Below, one piece after another: positions 58,153-64,000 of a stretch of 64,000 bases of DNA (the first letter of the stretch is position 1; every line of letters starts with the position of its first letter). The stretch is from Peribacillus sp044761985 (lineage in GTDB: Bacteria; Bacillota; Bacilli; Bacillales; DSM-1321), in the NCBI RefSeq assembly GCF_044761985.1, contig NZ_JBIWDK010000008.1, positions 124,001-188,000 of the forward strand, in the 5' to 3' direction. The position numbers and the translations under genes are program-made. The notes under the pieces were generated by a model. That model ran no database searches. It was given only the letters and a program-made list of their open reading frames with translations, and had not been told where the DNA came from.

Positions 58153-59448
58153 TTATTTTTCACTTCCACGAGACCATATCACTACTGGAATTAGTAATAA
58201 GGATAAAATTCCTCCAATCAATGATAATGTTAGATAACTTGAACCTGCCACAATCATTCCAGACGATGCTCCGCCAGCAGCTCCTGACAACGCAATCAAA
58301 ACATCCACTGAACCTTGTGTTTTAGCCCTTGTGGAAGTTTTAGTTGAATCAACAATAAGTGCAGTCCCACTTATCAATCCAAAATTCCATCCTAATCCAA
58401 GTAAAGAAAGAGCAATTATTAGAAGAACTATGGAATCTCCTGGTGCAAATGCTGATAGTAAACCTGCCAGAAGCAACGTAGTTCCTGAAGCAATAGCCAT
58501 CGTAGTACGCCCCAACTTATCAACCAGAAAACCTGTAATCAGGGAAGGGAGATACATGGCACCTATATGAAAACCGATAACAAGACCTACTGCACCCAAG
58601 CTATGTCCATGATGTCTCATATGAACGGGTGTCATTGTCATAATAGCCACCATTACAATTTGAGTAAGAACCATAATCGTTGCCCCAACCATTATGCCCT
58701 TTTTGTTTTCTGTATGTACAGTTGCTGCCAAATGTCCTTTATCACTAGGCTCTTGGTTCGTTGCTTCTATCATTCTTGCTATAACGAGTGGATCTGGACG
58801 AAGCATGATGAAAAGGACAACACCTGCTAAGATATAGGCTGCTGCTGCTAAAATAAAAGGACCAGCAAGAGAGGGAACACCTATGGATAGAGCGAAATTC
58901 CCCATCACATTGACTAAATTCGGACCTGCCACGGCACCGAATGTTGTAAAAACCATTGTCATACTAATAGCAGTCGCTCGCTGTTTACTATTCGCTAAGT
59001 CCGTACCAGCATAACGAGCCTGTAAATTAGTTGCTGTTCCCGCACCATAAACAAGCAGGGAAGGGAATAAAAGGTATGCGCTATTTATGATTGCTGCAAT
59101 GATGACGCCTATTGCTCCAAGTCCACCGACGATAAAACCCGCCGACAGACCTGTACGACGCCCATAACGTTGAGAAAGTTTCCCTACAAGTAATGCTGCT
59201 AAGGCTGACCCTAAAGTGAGTATAGCTGAAGGGAGTCCAGCGAAAGCTTCTGTGCCGAGCATTTGCTGTGCAAGTAGTGCCCCCACAGTTACTCCGGCGG
59301 CTAACCCTGCACCACCAAAGATTTGTGAAATACTTACAACAAATAATGTACGCTTGTATAACGACTTTTGTTTTTCTGGCGAACGAATGTAACTTTGTAA
59401 CATAGCTGTTTGTTCGTCTAACGCTTTTGCACTTTCTTTCTGAAACAC
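58153..59448 (-). CDS. MFS transporter
   Basis: A 431-residue major facilitator with twelve predicted helices. The GKLSQRYGRRTG motif between helices two and three (about 91-102) is the MFS motif A, and DKLGRT appears at the equivalent place in the second half. The start is GTG 59448 with AAAGGAGG 8 bases before it. It is next to the arsenic genes but separated by its own promoter region, so I do not assign an arsenic role. Substrate unknown. Confidence 0.88.
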   Translation of the reverse strand: MFQKESAKALDEQTAMLQSYIRSPEKQKSLYKRTLFVVSISQIFGGAGLAAGVTVGALLAQQMLGTEAFAGLPSAILTLGSALAALLVGKLSQRYGRRTGLSAGFIVGGLGAIGVIIAAIINSAYLLFPSLLVYGAGTATNLQARYAGTDLANSKQRATAISMTMVFTTFGAVAGPNLVNVMGNFALSIGVPSLAGPFILAAAAYILAGVVLFIMLRPDPLVIARMIEATNQEPSDKGHLAATVHTENKKGIMVGATIMVLTQIVMVAIMTMTPVHMRHHGHSLGAVGLVIGFHIGAMYLPSLITGFLVDKLGRTTMAIASGTTLLLAGLLSAFAPGDSIVLLIIALSLLGLGWNFGLISGTALIVDSTKTSTRAKTQGSVDVLIALSGAAGGASSGMIVAGSSYLTLSLIGGILSLLLIPVVIWSRGSEK

Positions 59449-59598
59449 GATCTAACCTCCTTTTCTAGAAATTATATGATTTGTGCCATTTATAAAACAA
59501 TTATAGAACTTTTTTTGCTTTATGCCATTAGTCATTTACTATTAATCAACCTTTTAAAAAATTTAGTTGGAAACTGCATACGTTCAAGCTGGTATACC

Positions 59599-59628
59599 AA
59601 AAAAAAAACTGCTAGTTCTCACTAGCAG
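59599..59628 (-). terminator. Terminator of the arsenic-associated monooxygenase gene
   Basis: Stem CTGCTAGT / ACTAGCAG with a 4-base loop; on the minus strand nine or more T follow (A run at 59599-59608). Confidence 0.9.
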
Positions 59629-59636
59629 CCTTACAT

Positions 59637-60959
59637 TTAACAGCAACCACCTGCACCACTATTACATACCCCGGTTTCAGGGAGGCTTAGTTCAACACGC
59701 TTCGCACTTTCTTCATCCCCAGCTAAAAAGGCTACAACCGAGCGAACTTGTTCATAGCCGGTTGCCATTAAGAAGGTTGGAGCCCGACCATAGCTTTTCG
59801 CACCTACGACATAAAAGCCTTGCTCTGGCTGACGTAAAGTGGTTTCACCATGCGCCTCGACGGTTCCACAGCTATGCTCATTTGGATCGATGAGAGAAGC
59901 GAGTGCCGTCACACTTTCTGTTGTGGGATCAATCGTTAACCGAAGCTCTCCGTTTATCGTATAATCCGGCCGACTGCCTGTATTGACGACTAGGCGGTCA
60001 AAACCTTCTAAAACGATATCTTCGCCACGCTGTGTACCCATGATTGAAATGTTATCCGTTCCTTTTAAAGAGGAAATGAAGAACGGGGTGACCACGTTAA
60101 TTTTTCCTTCATCCACAAGCTGACGAATACGCGAACCCAATGCTCCACGTGCCATCAGTTCATCATTTTGCTCTCCACCATATGCCATTTCGACGTTCTC
60201 TTTGCGTAAAATCCATGTAATGTCCGTGTCAGGAGATTGTTTCTTCAACTCCGCCAGGTTTAGCAATGAATTAATGGCTGAATGCCCACCACCAATAACA
60301 GCGACCTTTTTATTTGTATAAAGCGAAGCGTTTACGGCTACATTCGGAATGTGATAATCGATTCGTTCGGCCAATGCTTTTTCAGAAGGAAGCCAGACGC
60401 CGTTTCCTTGTGCAGGATTTGGATTTCCCCAAGTCCCTGTTGCATCTAGCACTGCACGGGCTTGGAATGTCTTCAGTTCACCTTCTACCTCCGTATAAAT
60501 GACAAACGGCTGATCGTTACGAGCCTTTGATTTCATCTTGTCATGATTCTGGCGGGTAAGGGCGATCACAGGATGATTGGTATAAATGAACGGCTTGATT
60601 TGTTCCAGTTCAGCCAAAGGTTTTAAATATAAGTCGATTAATTCGTTGCCTGTTGGGATTTCTTCGCCATTTGGTTCCTGCCAGTCCGTTTGTTGGAGTA
60701 GCGTTTTGGCTGCGGCGTCGATGTTATATTGCCAAGGGGAGAATAGTCTTACATGTCCCCATGAACGAACGCTTGCCGCTACTTCAAGGCCTGCTTCCAA
60801 CAGGAGAAAGGGCTGTTTTCGTGCAGCCAGTTGAGCAGCGGCAGCTAACCCAACAGGACCTGCCCCGATAATGGCTACCGGTAAAGTTGATTCCGGCGTG
60901 CAACAACCTGTCGAAGGTTCACAACAGGCCTGCTGATTTAAGATTTTAAATGTTTTCAT
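59637..60959 (-). CDS. FAD/NAD(P)-binding protein of the ArsO-like flavin monooxygenase type
   Basis: A 440-residue flavoprotein with FAD motif VAIIGAGPVGLAAAAQLA (about 28-45), the second nucleotide motif VAVIGGGHSAINSLLNLAEL (about 220-239) and a C-terminal GFYVVGAKSYGRAPTFLMATGYEQ. Such ArsO-type proteins are common in arsenic operons but poorly characterised. Both ends are Cys-rich: QQACCEPSTGCC at the start and CNSGAGGCC at the very end, suggesting binding of arsenite or another thiophilic metalloid. The gene is preceded by its own ArsR-like operator. AAGGAGTG lies about 10 bases before ATG 60959. Confidence 0.85.
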   Translation of the reverse strand: MKTFKILNQQACCEPSTGCCTPESTLPVAIIGAGPVGLAAAAQLAARKQPFLLLEAGLEVAASVRSWGHVRLFSPWQYNIDAAAKTLLQQTDWQEPNGEEIPTGNELIDLYLKPLAELEQIKPFIYTNHPVIALTRQNHDKMKSKARNDQPFVIYTEVEGELKTFQARAVLDATGTWGNPNPAQGNGVWLPSEKALAERIDYHIPNVAVNASLYTNKKVAVIGGGHSAINSLLNLAELKKQSPDTDITWILRKENVEMAYGGEQNDELMARGALGSRIRQLVDEGKINVVTPFFISSLKGTDNISIMGTQRGEDIVLEGFDRLVVNTGSRPDYTINGELRLTIDPTTESVTALASLIDPNEHSCGTVEAHGETTLRQPEQGFYVVGAKSYGRAPTFLMATGYEQVRSVVAFLAGDEESAKRVELSLPETGVCNSGAGGCC

Positions 60960-60977
60960 GATAATAGCACTCCTTAA

Positions 60978-60993
60978 ATAAGAATTTACTTAT
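60978..60993. promoter_or_regulatory. ArsR-type operator before the monooxygenase gene
   Basis: ATAAGAATTTACTTAT differs at one base from the site before arsR (63336-63351). It lies directly upstream of the ribosome binding site, so a bound repressor would block transcription. Confidence 0.65.
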
Positions 60994-61024
60994 ATAGTGA
61001 TTGAAATAAAAGAGTAGCACCAGT

Positions 61025-61234
61025 CTACTTATTTATTTCCTCTTCAATTTGATGTAAAGCCAGTTTATAGTGTGTTCTCGTTTGAGCTCCGTAATGATTT
61101 AAATCACCTTTGAAAAAATCTGTTTCCATCATCTGACGCATTTCTTCAAATGAAGAAGTTCTAGTTGCTAAAATAAGTTTCATATACGCATGGAAATATT
61201 CTTTGCTTAAAGCTCCTGAATGATGGACACGCAT
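61025..61234 (-). CDS. Small protein of the arsenic operon (69 aa)
   Basis: A 69-residue, mostly helical protein (SKEYFHAYMKLILATRTSSFEEMRQMMETDFF, HYKLALHQIEEEINK), no membrane segment and no cysteine. It begins one base after the HesB-like stop with no strong ribosome binding site, so it depends on translational coupling. Not recognised; function in arsenic resistance is inferred from operon position only. Confidence 0.65.
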   Translation of the reverse strand: MRVHHSGALSKEYFHAYMKLILATRTSSFEEMRQMMETDFFKGDLNHYGAQTRTHYKLALHQIEEEINK

Positions 61235-61235
61235 A

Positions 61236-61517
61236 TCAGCAACTTGTTGGGGTAAAGCCTTGTAACACTAAACCCATTTCACCATTTTCTTCTTCCGCAT
61301 GAATTGTTACACCTTCTAATTGTGCTTTCACTTGTGGATCAACGGCTACTTGGATTCCCTCGACAAATGCGACCTCGTCTGTAGGTTGTGCGTCATCTAA
61401 TCCAACGCCAAGATTCACTCCACAACAACCGGCAATCCCGTAAAATCGAAGTGTTTTCACTTCTGAACCCTCAATGGCTTGTGTTAAGTAGTTTTTTCCT
61501 TCAACGGACATTTTCAT
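61236..61517 (-). CDS. HesB/IscA-like protein in arsenic operon
   Basis: A 93-residue protein with the fold and length of A-type Fe-S carriers (HesB/IscA): LRFYGIAGCCGVNLGVGLDDA, FVEGIQVAVDPQVKAQLEGVTI, and a C-terminal Cys. The classical three-cysteine pattern is altered (CC near residue 31 and a single terminal Cys), so it may bind arsenite or a metal rather than an Fe-S cluster. It overlaps the end of arsC by one base. Confidence 0.8.
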   Translation of the reverse strand: MKMSVEGKNYLTQAIEGSEVKTLRFYGIAGCCGVNLGVGLDDAQPTDEVAFVEGIQVAVDPQVKAQLEGVTIHAEEENGEMGLVLQGFTPTSC

Positions 61518-61933
61518 TATGCTTGCTCCTTTGCAAATTGTTCAATGCGTACACCAATCGCATCACGCACTTGTTGGAATACTTGCCATTTTTCCTCGTC
61601 TGTTCCTGTTGCCTTTGCAGGATCCGGGAAACCCCAATGTTCCCTTTTTACGTGTGGCGGGGTGACGGGGCAGTGTTCATCCGCATGCCCACAAAGCGTG
61701 ACCACAAGCGTTGCACTGTCTAAGATCTCTTTATCAATGACATCCGATGTATGCGATGTAATATCAATACCTACCTCATGCATGGCCTTGACGGCACGAG
61801 GATTTAAGCCGTGTGCTTCAAGTCCGGCACTTAAAACGTTCCACTCGCTAGGTAACAACTTCTTAGCCCAACCTTCAGCCATTTGACTACGGCACGAGTT
61901 ACCCGTGCACAAAAAATATAGCGTGTTCGTCAT
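61517..61933 (-). CDS. arsC: Arsenate reductase, thioredoxin-linked
   Basis: A 138-residue reductase of the low-molecular-weight phosphatase fold. Cys9 in the P-loop CTGNSCRS (CX5R) attacks arsenate; Cys81 and Cys88 in TLCGHADEHC form the disulfide cascade used with thioredoxin, as in the pI258/Bacillus enzyme. It reduces As(V) to As(III) for export. It follows the acr3 gene by 11 bases on the same strand, with GGGGGA before ATG 61933. Confidence 0.95.
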   Translation of the reverse strand: MTNTLYFLCTGNSCRSQMAEGWAKKLLPSEWNVLSAGLEAHGLNPRAVKAMHEVGIDITSHTSDVIDKEILDSATLVVTLCGHADEHCPVTPPHVKREHWGFPDPAKATGTDEEKWQVFQQVRDAIGVRIEQFAKEQA

Positions 61934-61944
61934 GATGAATCCCC

Positions 61945-63003
61945 CTATAACTTGATTGTTTTAAAGTATTTCTTTTGCCAATGTAAAGCCACACTTACAA
62001 GCCCAATCAAGACCGGAACTTCTACAAGGGGCCCTATGACGGCAGCAAATGCTGCATCGGAATGAAGACCAAACACGGCAATCGCCACGGCAATGGCTAG
62101 CTCAAAGTTATTACTGGCGGCTGTAAAAGAGAGGGCAGCCGTTACCGGATAACCTGCACCTGCCTTGCGTGAAGCAAAGAAGGATACCACAAACATGATG
62201 ATGAAGTAGATGAATAACGGAATGGCAATCCGCAGTGCGTCAAAAGGTAGCTCAACGATTTGATCCCCTTTTAGTGCAAACATCATCACGATCGTAAACA
62301 ATAGGGCAAGAAGGGTGAATGGTGAAATCTTCGGTAAAAACTTTTCTTCGTATACTTTCTCTCCCACCGTTTTGAGCCCGATAAAACGTGTTAACATGCC
62401 TGCTGCAAACGGAATTCCTAAGTAAATGAGCACACTCTTGGTAATCTCCCAAACGGATATCGCCACATTGAATGTATCCAAACCAAACCAGCTAGGCATT
62501 ACATTTAAAAATAGCCAGGCAAATACAGGGTACATGAAAATTTGAAAGATTGAGTTAAACGCCACTAGGCCAGCTACATATTCCCTGTCGCCTTTTGCAA
62601 GGTCATTCCACACAATGACCATGGCAATACAACGAGCCAGACCAATCATAATGAGTCCGGCCATATATTCCGGGTAGTCATGCAGGAAGATAATCGCTAA
62701 GAAGAACATTAAAAATGGACCAAGTAGCCAGTTTTGAAAAAGTGAGAGAGCTAAGACTTTTACGTCTTTAAACACTCGCCACATTTCTTCATATTTCACT
62801 TTCGCTAATGGGGGATACAACATAATGATGAGACCGATGGCAATGGGGATACTCGTCGTACCCACACTTGCGACATCCAGTAGTTCCTTGAAATTCGGAA
62901 GAAGTAAACTAATGGCAATCCCAACAGCCATCGCTACAAAAATCCATACCGTTAAATAACGATCCAAAAAGGAAAGCTGTTTGGTTAAAGGCTGTTCACT
63001 CAT
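61945..63003 (-). CDS. arsB: ACR3 family arsenite efflux transporter
   Basis: A 352-residue membrane protein with ten predicted helices, of the ACR3 family (often called arsB in Bacillus). Family segments are LDRYLTVWIFVAMAVGI at the N-terminus, LIMIGLARCIAMVIVWNDLAKGD (with the conserved Cys) and AASNNFELAIAVAIAVFG. It exports As(OH)3 driven by the proton gradient. It overlaps arsR by 4 bases. Confidence 0.95.
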   Translation of the reverse strand: MSEQPLTKQLSFLDRYLTVWIFVAMAVGIAISLLLPNFKELLDVASVGTTSIPIAIGLIIMLYPPLAKVKYEEMWRVFKDVKVLALSLFQNWLLGPFLMFFLAIIFLHDYPEYMAGLIMIGLARCIAMVIVWNDLAKGDREYVAGLVAFNSIFQIFMYPVFAWLFLNVMPSWFGLDTFNVAISVWEITKSVLIYLGIPFAAGMLTRFIGLKTVGEKVYEEKFLPKISPFTLLALLFTIVMMFALKGDQIVELPFDALRIAIPLFIYFIIMFVVSFFASRKAGAGYPVTAALSFTAASNNFELAIAVAIAVFGLHSDAAFAAVIGPLVEVPVLIGLVSVALHWQKKYFKTIKL

Positions 63004-63311
63004 GACGAAACATCACATTCAGATCCGCACTGACATGTATCTTGCTTCTCTATTTGAGCGAGTACCGTCTGCATAAGGGGCGTTTGTTCCTCCACTAGCC
63101 GATAATGTTTCCATGTGCCGACTTTGCGGGCCACAATAATTCCGGCTTCCTCCAGCTTCTTTAACTGCTGGCTTACGGCAGGCTGCGATAAACCAAGCAC
63201 ATCGACTAAATCACATACACATACCTCTCCGCCTTTCAAACATGAAAGGAGGGTAAGGCGATTCCTATCTGCTACTGCTTTCAATTGCTTCTCAAGTAAA
63301 AGAAAATCCAT
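63000..63311 (-). CDS. arsR: ArsR family arsenic-responsive repressor
   Basis: A 103-residue repressor with winged-helix DNA-binding domain (SQPAVSQQLKKLEEAGIIVARKVG). Cys31 and Cys33 in the CVCDL motif, at the start of the recognition region, are the classical arsenite ligands; extra cysteines in DTCQCGSECD near the C-terminus could add a second site. First gene of arsR-acr3-arsC-hesB-like-small ORF. AGGTGATGAA precedes ATG 63311. Confidence 0.95.
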   Translation of the reverse strand: MDFLLLEKQLKAVADRNRLTLLSCLKGGEVCVCDLVDVLGLSQPAVSQQLKKLEEAGIIVARKVGTWKHYRLVEEQTPLMQTVLAQIEKQDTCQCGSECDVSS

Positions 63312-63335
63312 TTCATCACCTCTGAATATTAATAT

Positions 63336-63351
63336 ATAAGAATATACTTAT
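63336..63351. promoter_or_regulatory. ArsR operator of the arsR operon
   Basis: ATAAGAATATACTTAT, an inverted repeat ATAAG-N6-CTTAT about 25 bases before the arsR start, overlapping the probable -10 region on the minus strand. A second copy (one mismatch) is at 60978. Confidence 0.7.
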
Positions 63352-63583
63352 ATTATGACTTTTTAGCTCAAATTGCAAACGTAAAAAAAGATACAAATAA
63401 TGTATCTTCAAATGGTTCTCTCCTTATCAAGCAGGAATTTTAACATTTCCTGTAATGGATGTATCAACTAAAGCAAGAACAAAGCATGGAAAAAGTGATG
63501 ATAGGAATGGAGCCAACCGCACGATTGGCTAGGTGTAGCACACATTCTATTTGTTACAGTTAATCCGTGAAAGGCAAGGAATC

Positions 63584-64000
63584 CTATTGTCGGTGAAGCT
63601 TCAACAATTTCATTGTCGTCTCTTCTATTTTGTTGTCATTCTTGATTATCTGAATGACTTCCCCTTGTTTCATAAATAGTATAATATTGCCCGTCTCGGC
63701 TGCTACATCCATCATATGGGTAGAAAAAACAATGATTGTACCATTTTTTTTAATTTGATTAAGGATTTCAATGAACTGGTTTACCCAGTAGGGATCCAAT
63801 CCATTTGTCGGCTCATCCAGTAGCAAAACATTCGGTTTGGCTAAAATGGATTGTCCGAATAATAAGCGCTGCCTCATGCCCTTAGACAAACTTTTCACTA
63901 GTTCACGTTTCTTATCAACAAGGCCTATCAAATCGATTACTTCATTAATCCTATCGCTTTTCACCTTCCGTAAAGATCCATAAAAACTAAGGAACTCTTC
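63584..64000 (-). CDS. ABC transporter ATP-binding protein, C-terminal part
   Basis: The last 138 residues of an ATPase whose reading frame runs off the window at base 64000. The signature LSKGMRQRLLFGQ, Walker B VLLLDEPTNGLDP and H-loop FSTHMM are present; Walker A lies beyond the edge. It resembles NatA/YhaQ-type exporters. The ATP-binding portion cannot be judged further. It is separated from the arsenic operon by 272 bases with no gene. Confidence 0.88.
   Translation of the reverse strand, partial: EEFLSFYGSLRKVKSDRINEVIDLIGLVDKKRELVKSLSKGMRQRLLFGQSILAKPNVLLLDEPTNGLDPYWVNQFIEILNQIKKNGTIIVFSTHMMDVAAETGNIILFMKQGEVIQIIKNDNKIEETTMKLLKLHRQ

Noticed and set aside
58153..59448. MFS gene as part of the arsenic operon.
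   Set aside because: The monooxygenase gene ends in a strong terminator and the MFS gene has its own upstream region without an ArsR-like site.

Overview
The window looks like the chromosome of a low-GC, spore-former-type member of the Bacillaceae. Strong AAGGAGG-type ribosome binding sites, frequent GTG and TTG starts and homologues of B. subtilis families (YcbLMNO, RocA, AzoR, ArsR/ArsC) point that way, and a Peribacillus or B. simplex-like organism is my inference. It is a draft assembly: two 99-base N runs interrupt a repeat-rich gene. No tRNA, rRNA, IS element, prophage or CRISPR array was seen.

Layout. 1-9063: a catabolic operon encoding HyuA (C-terminal part only) and HyuB, an acyl-CoA dehydrogenase-like flavoprotein, an SDR dehydrogenase, both subunits of a Rieske ring-hydroxylating dioxygenase, a glutamine-synthetase-like ligase, a small coiled-coil protein, a class II glutamine amidotransferase and a small HExxH protein. 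The ligase + amidotransferase + dioxygenase combination is that of aniline-type (gamma-glutamyl-amide) dioxygenase systems. 9335-10123: azoreductase with a MhqR-like operator. 10224-14581: DUF2164 protein, an M20 amidohydrolase with two membrane proteins, and a PadR/DUF1048 pair. 14753-17971: GntR(YtrA-type)-ABC operon with a secreted protein. 18027-21759: small lipoprotein, DUF2071, VOC and membrane proteins. 21930-28599: proline/arginine catabolism (RocA, PutB, a divergent RocR-like regulator with a degenerate AAA+ domain, a proline racemase-family enzyme, BrnQ).

30416-38992: a complete guanidine assimilation operon. It is headed by a TnrA box, a near-consensus sigma-A promoter and a guanidine-I riboswitch, followed by an APC permease, two carboxyguanidine deiminase subunits, guanidine carboxylase and allophanate hydrolase. 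Together they would turn guanidine into ammonium and CO2. 39143-43890: thioredoxin-like protein, a frameshifted lipoprotein, and a multi-SH3b GH73 cell-wall hydrolase. 44156-47588: a YcbLMNO-type two-component/ABC module whose response regulator seems to lack a normal start codon. 49327-56506: a secreted 5'-nucleotidase and a secreted double-nuclease, likely for scavenging extracellular DNA. 56584-59448: 3D-domain protein, DUF3817 and an MFS transporter. 59637-63311: an arsenic-resistance locus (arsR, acr3, arsC, HesB-like, small protein, FAD monooxygenase) with two near-identical operators. The right edge cuts an ABC ATPase.

The most unusual items are the gamma-glutamyl amine/Rieske operon in a Bacillus-type genome, three intergenic arrays of five units each with a 20-21 bp period, the degenerate RocR-like regulator, and the AUC-type start of the response regulator.
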